Position numbers and translations under genes: made by a program
Part shown: positions 1 to 8,660 of the stretch, one piece after another
How positions within the stretch are numbered: position 1 is the first letter of the stretch
Layout of the letters: each line of letters starts with the position of its first letter
Notes under the pieces: model-generated
Told to the model about the DNA's origin: nothing
The model's input: only the letters and a program-made list of their open reading frames with translations
Databases searched by the model: none
Assembly: GCF_000147335.1 (NCBI RefSeq)
Contig: NC_014501.1
Location: 2,478,300-2,542,299 of the forward strand
Source: Gloeothece verrucosa PCC 7822
GTDB lineage: Bacteria > Cyanobacteriota > Cyanobacteriia > Cyanobacteriales > Microcystaceae
Direction of reading: 5' to 3'
Length of the DNA stretch: 64,000 nucleotides

Positions 1-424
1 GGGTAAGCAGTTTAGTAATTTGTCTTTCTACCATGCGTCCGGCTGCTGCGGCTTCGGCGGCATCTTCCACTTGATCGCAGATAATGACAGCATAGCCTTT
101 TTCTACCAATAATCGGCTATAACGGTCTAGGGCATGATGAGGAACACCGGTCATAGCTACTCGCCCTATTTCTTTGCCGCCATCTTTACTGGTGAGGGCT
201 AATTCTAATTCTTGGGAGATGGTAACAGCATCTTGAAAAAAGCACTCAAAGAAGTCCCCGACTCGATACAGTAATAAGGCATTGGGATATTGTTCTTTTA
301 CCTCTATGTAGTGCTGAGACATCGGCGTTAATTTGCTACGGTCCAGTTTACGATAGTCCGTATGAGGAGATTTTTTAGTGGCAATTTCTGTGGTGATCTC
401 TGGGGACTCTGGAGAGGTAGTCAT
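1..424 (-). CDS. mutS: DNA mismatch repair protein MutS, N-terminal part (cut by window edge)
   Basis: The reverse strand from ATG at 424 stays open to the window edge, giving about 141 residues of the mismatch-recognition domain. The segment around residues 55-62 reads RVGDFFECF and contains the Phe-x-Glu motif with which MutS contacts a mispaired base; it is followed by a segment containing GRVAMTGVPHHALDRYSRLL, typical of MutS domain I. MutS scans DNA after replication, binds mismatches and recruits MutL using ATP. The first 30 residues are a polar extension rich in Ser, Thr and Glu. The ATPase and clamp domains lie outside the window. Family assignment is confident; which MutS paralogue this is cannot be settled from the fragment. 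Confidence 0.93.
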   Translation of the reverse strand, partial: MTTSPESPEITTEIATKKSPHTDYRKLDRSKLTPMSQHYIEVKEQYPNALLLYRVGDFFECFFQDAVTISQELELALTSKDGGKEIGRVAMTGVPHHALDRYSRLLVEKGYAVIICDQVEDAAEAAAAGRMVERQITKLLT

Positions 425-836
425 GAGTAGAATGGGAATATAACAAGCTGCTTTTGTTGAGTTTAGCACTTCGTAAGGGGGATTTATGTTAAGGCTTTGT
501 TACGAAGCGTTTTAGGGAAATGCTATAGACTTCCATTGCCTTGACAACTTTTATATCTATAGACAGGTTTCCCAAAAATGCCAGTAGAGCAGATTTGGTG
601 ACAGGTTAAAGGTAAGGAGTAGCTAAGTTTCTAGGGTTTGAGTAGGGTTTGGGACTAGAAAAAATGTCTGTAACTCGAAAAATTCCGAAATTGGGGTCAG
701 GAAACGTCTCTAATTATGTAGGCAGAAAAAAAGTTAATTTTTGCTCCTTTGATCCTAGGTTGAGCTAAATCCCGCTGATTGAAGTGAGTCATCTCCTACA
801 TATTAACCATTTGTATAACTACCTCAAGTTACAAAC
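425..836. other. Intergenic region between mutS and a small exported protein
   Basis: 412 bases separate the divergent mutS and VOC-like genes, so promoters for both should lie here. I see no open frame with coding character. The stretch 651-666 (GGACTAGAAAAAATGT) loosely resembles 1432-1445 (AAGCTAGAAAATATGT) on the other side of the VOC-like gene. The resemblance is short and may be chance. Confidence 0.4.
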
Positions 837-1349
837 ATGATACAAAAATTGCCAAGAGTATTTATTGGAGTGCTGTTAGCTGTTGTATTAGCTATTGGTT
901 TGAGCGCACCAGCATACGCACAAGAAGAACTCTCAAAAACTACAATCCAAATACTAAAACCCCAAAGTTATTTATACAGGGTAAATTCTTCCTCTATAAA
1001 AGGCAAAGCAACTCCATTTTACGTTGATATCCTGGGTATGACAATCGATCAAAACATGGATACCCCCTGTACCGATGATCCTAAGCAGATTTGTTGGAGG
1101 GAGTTTTATTACCCTAATGTAGTTCAGGGGAGGATTGCAGTCTACCAAAACCCTTATGAAGGAACGGGGACAGCGAAAGGAGTAATAACAATAGTTGTTG
1201 ATAATGTAGCGGTGACTAAAAAATATTTGGAAGACAGAGCCATTCCTGTAAGTTCAATTCAAAAGCCTGGTAATGGAGTACGGTTAGCATTTTTTACTGA
1301 TCGTGATGGCAACAGTTTAGCTATTCGCGATAATAAAGGCACAAATTGA
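837..1349 (+). CDS. Exported VOC (glyoxalase/bleomycin-resistance) family protein
   Basis: 170 residues. Residues 1-28 form a signal peptide (hydrophobic core, then SAPAYA before Gln29), so the protein should leave the cytoplasm. The rest fits one VOC module: FYVDILGMTID near 62-72 matches the 'yt.vLGf' start, and VRLAFFTDRDGNSLAI near 149-164 matches the closing strand of glyoxalase-fold domains. VOC domains normally pair to bind a metal and act on small molecules such as glutathione adducts, extradiol substrates or antibiotics. Most are cytoplasmic, so an exported one is unusual. I cannot identify the substrate, and the metal ligands are not obvious. No strong ribosome-binding site precedes the ATG. 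The gene appears monocistronic, with a hairpin 14 bases after its stop. Confidence 0.7.
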   Translation: MIQKLPRVFIGVLLAVVLAIGLSAPAYAQEELSKTTIQILKPQSYLYRVNSSSIKGKATPFYVDILGMTIDQNMDTPCTDDPKQICWREFYYPNVVQGRIAVYQNPYEGTGTAKGVITIVVDNVAVTKKYLEDRAIPVSSIQKPGNGVRLAFFTDRDGNSLAIRDNKGTN

Positions 1350-1362
1350 GCTATTCCGTATA

Positions 1363-1390
1363 AGTTTAACCGGAGCGCGTCAGTTAAACT
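1363..1390 (+). terminator. Hairpin after the exported VOC gene
   Basis: Perfect 8-bp inverted repeat AGTTTAAC / GTTAAACT with a 12-base loop, just after the stop at 1349. No U-run follows, so it is a possible transcript end or 3' stabiliser rather than a textbook terminator. Confidence 0.45.
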
Positions 1391-1626
1391 CTTGATAGAT
1401 ATAGGTTCCGTGCCGCTTATACCCCCTTTAAGCTAGAAAATATGTCCAGCAAGGTTTTTAGCCCTTTTAGTGACTAAAGTTTGTCGCGAGTCCCGATGGG
1501 TTAACCTTTTCCTTCTAGCTTGATAGGTATAGGGAAGCCCCCTTTGAGCCACTAACATTTGTCCCCTGTCCCTTTAGTACGACTTTTTATCGTACATATA
1601 TACTATTTGAATGGAGGTTATTGTCT

Positions 1627-2211
1627 ATGATTTCTGCAAAAATTCGACAGATTTTATCTGTAGTTGTCGGTACTTTCTGTCTCTTGTTAATGTTGACTGT
1701 TATGGATGTTTTTGTTCTAAATAAAGCGGAGGCTCAAGCGGCAATTGCAAATTGTCCTCAAGTCCCTGGAACATATTTACTAAATACCTATTACGGAACT
1801 GCTATTAGTTCTAATAACTTCACAGGAAAAAGAGTAATATCACTAACTTCAGACGGTCAAATTGTTGCTATTGATTCCAATCAAGGTGGTACTTACGGTG
1901 TCCCTCCGGCTGCTCAAGGATTTCCTAATAATCGTTTTACAAGCGGACGAGGTGTTTGGGAATGTGGTGCAAATGATAATTGGGTCGAAGCCACAACGTT
2001 AAACTTTAATTTCCCAGATCCCAATTCTGCAAAGCCTGAAAAGGTCACTGTTGCCAAAAGTGATTATTATGCAAAGTTTAATTTCTCATTGGATACAGTG
2101 TCAGGAACATTTACAATTACTAGCTTTCCTTTAGATGGAGACCTGCCAGAGCAAGAATCGAGTCATTCATACACATTTGCTTTTGATGGCACTCGTATTT
2201 CTACTCCATAA
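1627..2211 (+). CDS. Small exported protein of unknown function
   Basis: 194 residues from ATG at 1627, which has GGAGG at 1613-1617 at a good 9-base spacing; a TTG at 1621 would sit only 3 bases from it. Residues 1-38 are a signal peptide ending AEAQA. The mature part is Asn-, Ser- and Thr-rich, has two cysteines (in NCPQVPGTY and RGVWECG, a possible disulfide) and looks like an extracytoplasmic beta-rich domain. I do not recognise the family. It follows another small exported protein in the same direction, but 277 bases with a hairpin separate them, so co-transcription is uncertain. Confidence 0.65.
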   Translation: MISAKIRQILSVVVGTFCLLLMLTVMDVFVLNKAEAQAAIANCPQVPGTYLLNTYYGTAISSNNFTGKRVISLTSDGQIVAIDSNQGGTYGVPPAAQGFPNNRFTSGRGVWECGANDNWVEATTLNFNFPDPNSAKPEKVTVAKSDYYAKFNFSLDTVSGTFTITSFPLDGDLPEQESSHSYTFAFDGTRISTP

Positions 2212-2231
2212 TGACGATTACGCCTAATATT

Positions 2232-2297
2232 ATACCATTTCTATGTGAAGCTGCGCCGAATTTTTTAATTGGTTGCATCTTTATACAGAAATGGTAT
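2232..2297. repeat. 66-bp imperfect palindrome, MITE-like element
   Basis: The ends are a perfect 11-bp inverted repeat (ATACCATTTCT at 2232-2242, AGAAATGGTAT at 2287-2297). The interior continues to pair imperfectly, so the whole 66 bp can fold into one long stem. It carries no coding frame and lies between convergent genes. This layout is typical of short palindromic interspersed repeats in cyanobacterial genomes; copies elsewhere in the genome cannot be tested here. Confidence 0.65.
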
Positions 2298-2426
2298 TGT
2301 AAAATTTTGCTCTAATTCTAGTCAAATATAGTCCAGTGCGTTGAGCTTTAGCTAATACTGCCTCTCAATTGTAGATGAGATGTCCTCATTGATTAAATAT
2401 TTATATTTTAAATTCAAAAATTTTGT

Positions 2427-4064
2427 TTAATAAAAAATGCGTTTTAGATAAGCTTGAAGCCGCTCCCATTCAGATAAGGGGCTACAAAAACAGATATAAC
2501 CATCAGGACGAATTAGATATAAACAAGACTCTGTTATTTGATATTGTTGAGCAAATCTTTGTTCTGAATCTATTAAAATAGAATAATTTTTCTCTAAATC
2601 TGTTGCTAGTTCCTTACGCGAAAAAATAGGATAAACAGTAATAGTTTCGGGGTAATTTTCTTCAATTTCTCTAACTTTTGCCCACCAATTTTGATAGATC
2701 TTACTCAAAATTTCCCCATCAATAAACAATAAAAGAACCTGCCGCTTACCCAAAAGCTCAAAAATTCGCACAGGTTGCCCTGAGAGTTGATGTAGTTGCG
2801 CGTCAGGGGCGCGATCTCCTGCCTTGACTGTACCTGGATTCAAATTTGCAAAAAAGCTAGGTTGAGAATTTGCAACAATGGGACTGTGACGATAGCTGAT
2901 ATTGACTTCGGCTAAAGTATTAGCACCTCGAACCGTGATCGCGCTAATCTTCATCCCCACCGACATCATAACATTGCGTAGAAATTGAGCAAAAGGGTTG
3001 CGTAAGGTAGCCACTCGCGTAATCATGTCAGTGAATAGTAACACTTCACTAGCAACCGGTTCTCGTTCTATCTGATAGCTATCTAGCAGCGATGAGGGGG
3101 ATAAACCAGCCGCTACTAAGGCTAATTTCCAACCTAAATTATGTGCATCTTGAATGCCAGTATTCATCCCCTGTCCGCCGGCTGGACTATGTACATGAGC
3201 GGCATCTCCGGCTAAAAATACTCGTCCCATGCGATACTGTCTGACTTTGCGACGAGAAATATGAAACTTGGAAATCCAGATCGGATCACTTAATTGTAGG
3301 TTAAGGGCACTGGCGCGATCCACCAAGGCTTGAATCTGCGCTAAAGTGGGTTCAGAAGCGGCTAGTTTTTGAGGCCAACTAATAATTACCCGAAACCTTT
3401 CCCCGGGCAGAGGAAACAGGGCTAACACTCCATCAGCATAATAAAAGGCGGTAGCTTCGTTATCAGGTAATGACCCATCGATTTTGACATCTGCTAAGAC
3501 AAAGCTTTCTTGATAGTGAGAACCCACAAAAGGAATGCCTAAAAGTTCCCTCACTTTACTGCGGGAACCATCGCACCCCACTAACCAACTCGGTTGATAA
3601 GTTTCTTGCTGTCCATCGGCATGATGTAGGGTAGCAGTAACGCCTCCTTCGTGCGGCTTCAATCCGACTAACTCGACATTTTGCTGAACTTTTACGCCAA
3701 GATGAGCCAAATGTTCCCTTAAAATGCGTTCTGTTTGGCTCTGAGGCAAGCTAATCACAAAAGGATAGGGACTATTAACGGTATTAAAACTAACGCTTCC
3801 TAAGCGCTGCTGTTGTGCCTGTAGGTTGATTTTATGAAGCGGCTTACCGGTCTCAAGAACAGGTTTTATTACTCCTAGGTTTTCAAAAACTTCAAGGGTT
3901 CTGGGAAAAATGCCTAAAGCTTTCGACCACTGGGAAGGGGCATCTGCTTTGTCGATAATGCGGCAAGATATGCCTGATTGTGCTAAACTCGCCGCCATTG
4001 TTAATCCCACTGGCCCTGCACCGACGATCAAAATTTCCTTTTCTGGATTTAAAGATGACGACAT
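2427..4064 (-). CDS. FAD-dependent aromatic monooxygenase (PHBH/MhpA-like) with thioredoxin-like tail
   Basis: 545 residues, the usual size of class A flavoprotein hydroxylases with the extra C-terminal domain. All three signatures are visible: GAGPVG (15-20) binds the FAD ADP moiety, GCDGSRSKVRELLG (163-176) is the DG motif for FAD and NAD(P)H, and GDAAHVHSPAGGQGMN (286-301) is the GD motif. Such enzymes use NAD(P)H and O2 to hydroxylate phenolic or polyketide substrates in the cytoplasm. Residues from about 385 resemble the thioredoxin-fold dimerisation domain of this family and lack a CxxC. The substrate cannot be read from sequence. No pathway partners adjoin it, so it may be an orphan detoxification or secondary-metabolite enzyme. 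Confidence 0.85.
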   Translation of the reverse strand: MSSSLNPEKEILIVGAGPVGLTMAASLAQSGISCRIIDKADAPSQWSKALGIFPRTLEVFENLGVIKPVLETGKPLHKINLQAQQQRLGSVSFNTVNSPYPFVISLPQSQTERILREHLAHLGVKVQQNVELVGLKPHEGGVTATLHHADGQQETYQPSWLVGCDGSRSKVRELLGIPFVGSHYQESFVLADVKIDGSLPDNEATAFYYADGVLALFPLPGERFRVIISWPQKLAASEPTLAQIQALVDRASALNLQLSDPIWISKFHISRRKVRQYRMGRVFLAGDAAHVHSPAGGQGMNTGIQDAHNLGWKLALVAAGLSPSSLLDSYQIEREPVASEVLLFTDMITRVATLRNPFAQFLRNVMMSVGMKISAITVRGANTLAEVNISYRHSPIVANSQPSFFANLNPGTVKAGDRAPDAQLHQLSGQPVRIFELLGKRQVLLLFIDGEILSKIYQNWWAKVREIEENYPETITVYPIFSRKELATDLEKNYSILIDSEQRFAQQYQITESCLYLIRPDGYICFCSPLSEWERLQAYLKRIFY

Positions 4065-4184
4065 TTTCAGCTTCCCAATCAGTTATAGTATTTTACTCTA
4101 GTCACTCGCTTAAATACTTCCTCTCCTAGTTAGAATAAGCTAAGACGCATTTAAATTATTTATTGAGGGCTAAAAATCCTGAAA

Positions 4185-4904
4185 TTAATCTTGTTTATTT
4201 CGTAATTTTATCATTTCTTTATGGACTGTCATGCCAATCTGTATAGCATCTTGTAATAAATCTCTATAATTACTACTTGGATTACTTAAATCGAAGGTCA
4301 TTAAAGCTGTTAAATTAGCTTCGATACTGGTGAGTAAATCATATTGATTGTTAATCAGTGCTTTATGTTTTCTGATAATTTTCTCTACGGTAAAACCTTG
4401 AATTAAACTATCTTTGATTACCCTTAAAGCCTCCATTAAATCTTGATGTTGACTTTCCCAATTTTCTGCCGTATTTAAGGCATTGCTTAATTCTAGAGCT
4501 TTCACTAGCTTAATCGATTGAATTAGATGATTATATTGTTCAGTTTTATCAACTAAGATAGCTAAAGACTTAAATTGATGACTTTGTTTCCACCAATAAA
4601 TATTAATCAGTAACATTAACCCTAAGCAGATGATTGCTAAAATTATTAATATTTGATTAATTTCGGTGCTACCTTCAGGCATTTTGACTCGATTACGAAT
4701 GACAATAATAGCGAGGGGAATCACGCCAATTAAAATCAGTATAAAAGTAAAAATTTCCGTTAAAAAAGTTGAAAACAAACTCTTCTTATTTTTTAAAAAC
4801 ACTCCTCGATAAATATCAAGAGATATTTGAGTCACAAGATTTCCATCAATTAAACTCTCTAACTCTTGTTGCTCAATCAAAAAATCATCAAGATTCACTG
4901 ACAT
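4185..4904 (-). CDS. Conserved membrane protein of unknown function, two TM segments
   Basis: 239 residues. Two hydrophobic segments (about 45-69 and 83-106) form a hairpin; the remaining 130 residues are a charged, mostly helical domain, probably cytoplasmic, ending LRNKQD. I do not recognise a family. It begins 15 bases after the stop of the upstream membrane gene at 4920 and runs the same way, so the two are very likely one operon and may form a complex. The start ATG at 4904 opens MSVNLDDFLIEQQ. Confidence 0.6.
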   Translation of the reverse strand: MSVNLDDFLIEQQELESLIDGNLVTQISLDIYRGVFLKNKKSLFSTFLTEIFTFILILIGVIPLAIIVIRNRVKMPEGSTEINQILIILAIICLGLMLLINIYWWKQSHQFKSLAILVDKTEQYNHLIQSIKLVKALELSNALNTAENWESQHQDLMEALRVIKDSLIQGFTVEKIIRKHKALINNQYDLLTSIEANLTALMTFDLSNPSSNYRDLLQDAIQIGMTVHKEMIKLRNKQD

Positions 4905-4919
4905 TTAATTCTCTCCATT

Positions 4920-5603
4920 TTAGGAATTAAAACCTAAAACTCTACCAATAATTCTAAAGAGTTGAATATAAAAATTACTTTCTATATCGCGAAATAAAGC
5001 AAAAGGTTGACCCGGACTCCCAAAAAAAGGTCTAAGCGTCCATCCTAATTGACTGCCAACAAAAGCAAATAGAACTAACCAACCCCGAATAATATTTTTT
5101 CGATTTTTAGGAATTTCATCATTTTGGAAAGGAATATTAATAACTGAGTGATAGAAAAAATTAATGCCGATAAAACCCGTAATCGCAAAAATCGTAATAT
5201 TCAACAATTGAAAAAAGAAATAGTCATTAGAAGAAAGTCTAAAGAAAAGAGAAACCGGAGCAAAACCAAACAACATTACACTAATCATTGATAGAGAAGC
5301 TAACAGTAAAGCAATATATTGAATAAAACTAAACCGAGAGCCAGAGACAATATCAAAAAAATATAACGTTGGCAGACAAATAATTAAGGTGAGTAAATAT
5401 AAAGCTGGTAATTTGAGCGCTGAAGACAGCATTTGTAACCAGCTTTGAGAAGACCCGATAATGGCTCCATAAATGGCTAAAAAAACGGCACTACAAATCA
5501 GTAAGGAAAAAATTTTAGTTTCTAGTCGGTTACCTTTATGAATTTCTTCCAAAAACTGAAAACGATTCCGTAAAAAGCTAATTAAAATGGCGAAATGATT
5601 CAT
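4920..5603 (-). CDS. Yip1-like multi-pass membrane protein
   Basis: 227 residues with five or so hydrophobic segments (roughly 30-55, 65-85, 93-120, 130-155, 175-195). The sequence GWTLRPFFGSPGQPF near 191-205 is a recognisable block of a conserved cyanobacterial membrane family distantly like Yip1 proteins; relatives are sometimes labelled 'actin-binding WH2', which is probably a mislabel. Function is unknown. It is the first gene of a likely two-gene operon with the two-TM protein at 4185-4904. Confidence 0.6.
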   Translation of the reverse strand: MNHFAILISFLRNRFQFLEEIHKGNRLETKIFSLLICSAVFLAIYGAIIGSSQSWLQMLSSALKLPALYLLTLIICLPTLYFFDIVSGSRFSFIQYIALLLASLSMISVMLFGFAPVSLFFRLSSNDYFFFQLLNITIFAITGFIGINFFYHSVINIPFQNDEIPKNRKNIIRGWLVLFAFVGSQLGWTLRPFFGSPGQPFALFRDIESNFYIQLFRIIGRVLGFNS

Positions 5604-5981
5604 GGCTAAACTTCCCCAATAATTTCTAGGGTAACCAGGCTCTCAAGCTTCGTCAAGGGATATAATAGGAAATTTTCAACTTCTAAGAATCATCCTCGGC
5701 CATGTCGAAGAAAAACCCGAGCGTGCTTAATAATGTAGCCTTATAAACCGTTTAAATTTTATAACCTAGATTAATCTCCAGTAGCTCCTGGGCCAACTAT
5801 TGAAAACTTTCTTGGACTAAACTCTTGCTATTGTTTGTAAACTTGTGAGATGATTTCTAAGAAAACTATTATAATTTGATAAAGTTAGTGTAGTTTGCAA
5901 AAAAAACCTTCTGCTTTGATTAATAGCATAGAGTCTGTAGGCTCTAGGGAAACCTTTGATTATTCATAGAGGAAGTAAAAA
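5604..5981. other. Intergenic region upstream of the rhodanese/TsuA operon
   Basis: 378 AT-rich bases between divergent genes with no coding frame. A purine-rich AGAGGAAG at 5968-5975 serves as the ribosome-binding site for the rhodanese. Promoters for both directions should lie here, but I see no clear operator. Confidence 0.4.
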
Positions 5982-6959
5982 ATGAAGAGTAGTATCTTAA
6001 AACAGCTTTCATTGATTAAATCTTGGCCTTCAAAAATCTTGTTTTTTCTGATTTCTGTGATCGTTTGTACAGCCATTATTCCCCTACTACCGATTCATCC
6101 GTCTACAGCCGCTACACCTTCTAAGGTTGTGTTTGTGTCTCCCTCTTGGGTTGCCGAACATCAAAACGATGCCGACATCCGTATACTTGATGTGCGAAGT
6201 AACCCCTTAGATTACATCACCGGACATATTCCTAATGCTGTGCATATTGCCGATCCGACTTTTCGCGGGCCTAACGGCACACTACCAGTACAATATTGGC
6301 AAAGCCAGAAACTACAGTCTCTTTTTAGCGAAGCCGGCGTAACTGATCAAAGCAAAATAGTGGTTTATGCTGATGGCAGAGAGATCCTCGGTGCAACAAT
6401 GGTGGCTTATCTGTTAGAACGAACCGGACATCATAATGTAGCAATTGTAGATGGTGGGTTAGCTGGCTATAAAGCCGCTCAATTGCCAGTGGCTAAAGAA
6501 TTTCCTAAATATAAAGCCGGCACCTTTAGCGTAAAAGATGATCCGTCAGTTCGCGTTACCCTAGAGCAAGTTAAACAATCGATTAAAAAGCCTGGCATCG
6601 TATTTATTGACCCTCGTCCCCCTGAGTTATTTTCCGGGGAGCAACAGATTTGGGTGCGTAACGGACATATTCCGGGAGCTAAAAATATTCCTTGGGTTAG
6701 TTTCACGGTTGGAGAATCTAACTTTCATCAATTGAAACCGTTAGAAGAAATTAAACAAATTTTAGCTAAACGTGGCATTACCCCGGACCAAGATATCATC
6801 GTCACTTGTAGCACTGGACGAGAAGCGACTTTGCAGTATCATGTATTAAAGCATTTACTGGGCTATCCCAAGGTAAGAGTATACGAAGGCTCGTGGACAG
6901 AATATTCGTCCTATCCAGATTTGCCCATCGAAACAGGGCGAGATAGCCAAAATGTCTAG
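5982..6959 (+). CDS. Exported double-domain rhodanese (thiosulfate sulfurtransferase)
   Basis: 325 residues with a signal peptide or anchor (residues 1-43, hydrophobic core 19-36). Two rhodanese domains follow: an inactive N-terminal one (about 48-170) with Asp131 (YADGRE) where the catalytic Cys would be, and an active C-terminal one (about 190-320) with Cys276 in CSTGRE. GHIPNAVHI and GHIPGAKNIP mark the two domains. Rhodaneses move sulfane sulfur from thiosulfate to a thiophilic acceptor through a Cys persulfide. Export suggests it acts in the periplasm. It is followed by a tiny exported peptide and a YeeE/TsuA-type transporter at close spacing, so a thiosulfate-uptake role is likely (inference). 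Confidence 0.88.
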   Translation: MKSSILKQLSLIKSWPSKILFFLISVIVCTAIIPLLPIHPSTAATPSKVVFVSPSWVAEHQNDADIRILDVRSNPLDYITGHIPNAVHIADPTFRGPNGTLPVQYWQSQKLQSLFSEAGVTDQSKIVVYADGREILGATMVAYLLERTGHHNVAIVDGGLAGYKAAQLPVAKEFPKYKAGTFSVKDDPSVRVTLEQVKQSIKKPGIVFIDPRPPELFSGEQQIWVRNGHIPGAKNIPWVSFTVGESNFHQLKPLEEIKQILAKRGITPDQDIIVTCSTGREATLQYHVLKHLLGYPKVRVYEGSWTEYSSYPDLPIETGRDSQNV

Positions 6960-6989
6960 CCTGAGCCGCTTCTGGAGTATCCTTAAAAG

Positions 6990-7193
6990 ATGAAAATCTT
7001 TTCTTTAACCCTAATTCCTTGCTGTTTTGCCCTAAATATTATCAATCTATTACCGACTAGCGAGTATGCTTCTGCTATCCCATACAAGATGAGTTGCGCT
7101 CCCACTAGAACTGATGATACTAGAAGGAAACCTAAGCCCTCTCCCTCTCCCTCTCCTTCTCCCTCTCCTTCTTTGATAAATGTTTTAAGTTAG
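6990..7193 (+). CDS. Tiny exported peptide with Pro-Ser repeat tail
   Basis: 67 residues from ATG 6990, with GGAG at 6974-6977. The N-terminus is hydrophobic with a small-residue cleavage region (SEYASA), and the C-terminal third is a (Pro-Ser)n tail encoded by a CCCTCT-type microsatellite at about 7138-7170. It sits 30 bases after the rhodanese and 6 bases before the transporter, which supports translation as part of the operon. I know of no function. The Pro-Ser tract is prone to length changes. Confidence 0.45.
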   Translation: MKIFSLTLIPCCFALNIINLLPTSEYASAIPYKMSCAPTRTDDTRRKPKPSPSPSPSPSPSLINVLS

Positions 7194-7199
7194 CTAATC

Positions 7200-8414
7200 A
7201 TGAGTAGTTCAGGCATTTCTCTATCGGTTGCACCCCGCAGTTTACAACCTCGCTCCCAGAAAACCCTCATTTTACTGCTTCTAGTAATAGGAATAGCGAT
7301 CATACTGGCTTTGAGTCCTTTTGGTTGGCGGCAATGTGTCTTATTTCTCATCGGCAATTTATTTGGCATTAGTCTTTATCATGCTAGTTTCGGGTTTGCC
7401 TCGGCTTACCGCAAATTATTTGTTCATGGTGAATTCAAGGGCATACTGGCACAGATCTTGATGTTAGCCTGTGCGACGCTCTTATTTGCTCCCATTCTCT
7501 TAAGAGGTTCCCTATGGGGACAAGAAATGACAGGAGCCGTTTTTCCCGTCAGCGTTCAAGGAGCCATTGGTGCTTTTCTGTTTGGGGTGGGGATGCAGCT
7601 TGGTAGCGGCTGTGCCTGCGGAACACTTTACACTATCGGCGGTGGTAGCAGTATGATGCTATTGACACTGTTGACCTTTTGTATCGGAGCATTTTGGTCC
7701 ACCCTAACCGCCCCTTTTTGGTCAGGGTTCCCCAAAACTGAACCTTTATCTTTGATAGAGCAATGGGGATGGACTGGAGTATCTATTCAATTGCTTACTT
7801 TTGGGCTTATTGCCTGCGCTTTGTGGTTTGCCAAGAAAAATCCGGAGAAAAAAAGCGAGGTAATGCCTACTTCACCCGGGCAACCCTCTTCATGGCTTCA
7901 TTCTCTGTTGTATGGCCCTTGGTCCCTTCCCATAGGAGCGTTTATGCTGGCTTTTCTCAATGGGTTAACCCTACTTATAGCCGGACGACCTTGGGGGGTT
8001 ACTTCGGGCTTTACCTTATGGGGCGCTAAAATCGCACAGCTATTAGGCTGGAATCCTGCCACTAGCGAGTATTGGAGTCAAGGGACACACTTTGAGTCCC
8101 TCAGTCGTAGTGTGTTAGCTGATGTGGTTTCTGTGATGAATTTGGGTATTATTCTGGGTGCTGCCCTAGCCGCCGCCCTTGTCGGACGCTTGTCCATTAA
8201 AAAACCCCCTTCTAAATTAGCGATGATGGCGGCTTTATTGGGAGGGTTGCTCATGGGTTATGGGGCTAGGTTGGCCTTTGGCTGTAATGTGGGCGCTTAC
8301 TTTAGCGGCATTGCTTCCACGAGTTTACATGGATGGCTTTGGATTATTTGTGCTATGGGCGGAACAGCGTTAGGCGTGAAGCTACGTCCGTTGTTTGAGT
8401 TGTCTAATGGATAA
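7200..8414 (+). CDS. YeeE/YedE family transporter, likely thiosulfate importer (TsuA-type)
   Basis: 404 residues, about nine or more hydrophobic segments in two pseudo-symmetric halves. Residues 137-143 (GCACGTLY region, Cys138 and Cys140) and Cys362 in FGCNVGAY match the conserved Cys-containing loops that pass thiosulfate along the pore in characterised YeeE proteins; YHASFGFASAYR (60-71) is another family block. The inner membrane protein imports thiosulfate or related sulfur anions. It is the last gene of a three-gene unit led by an exported rhodanese. Exact substrate is inferred from family and neighbour. Confidence 0.85.
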   Translation: MSSSGISLSVAPRSLQPRSQKTLILLLLVIGIAIILALSPFGWRQCVLFLIGNLFGISLYHASFGFASAYRKLFVHGEFKGILAQILMLACATLLFAPILLRGSLWGQEMTGAVFPVSVQGAIGAFLFGVGMQLGSGCACGTLYTIGGGSSMMLLTLLTFCIGAFWSTLTAPFWSGFPKTEPLSLIEQWGWTGVSIQLLTFGLIACALWFAKKNPEKKSEVMPTSPGQPSSWLHSLLYGPWSLPIGAFMLAFLNGLTLLIAGRPWGVTSGFTLWGAKIAQLLGWNPATSEYWSQGTHFESLSRSVLADVVSVMNLGIILGAALAAALVGRLSIKKPPSKLAMMAALLGGLLMGYGARLAFGCNVGAYFSGIASTSLHGWLWIICAMGGTALGVKLRPLFELSNG

Positions 8415-8423
8415 TAGCAAAAG

Positions 8424-8609
8424 TTAATGGCAGGGTAGAGCGATGACAACTCGATTCCTGCCTGAATTTTTAGCCTCATACAAGGCTTTATCGGCGGCTC
8501 GAAGGAGTTGTTCTTGAGTCTTACCATGCAGACCATAAATAGCCACCCCCAAGCTGACAGTATATTGAATCATAGTATTATTATGTTGGGCGCTTAAAAG
8601 AGAATTCAA
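8424..8609 (-). pseudogene. C-terminal fragment of a GGDEF (diguanylate cyclase) gene
   Basis: About 61 codons encode only the last third of a GGDEF domain: TVSLGVAIYG, then LLRAADKALYEAKNSGRNRV, the closing helix and strand of these domains. The GG(D/E)EF catalytic site and everything upstream are missing, so it cannot make c-di-GMP. Homology ends near 8610-8640, about 20-50 bases before an IS200/IS605-type element. Insertion or deletion linked to that element probably destroyed the gene. Confidence 0.72.
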
Positions 8610-8660
8610 CTCAACCTGATGTTATTCTGCTCATTTGATAGCTTCGTTCATCGAAAATTA

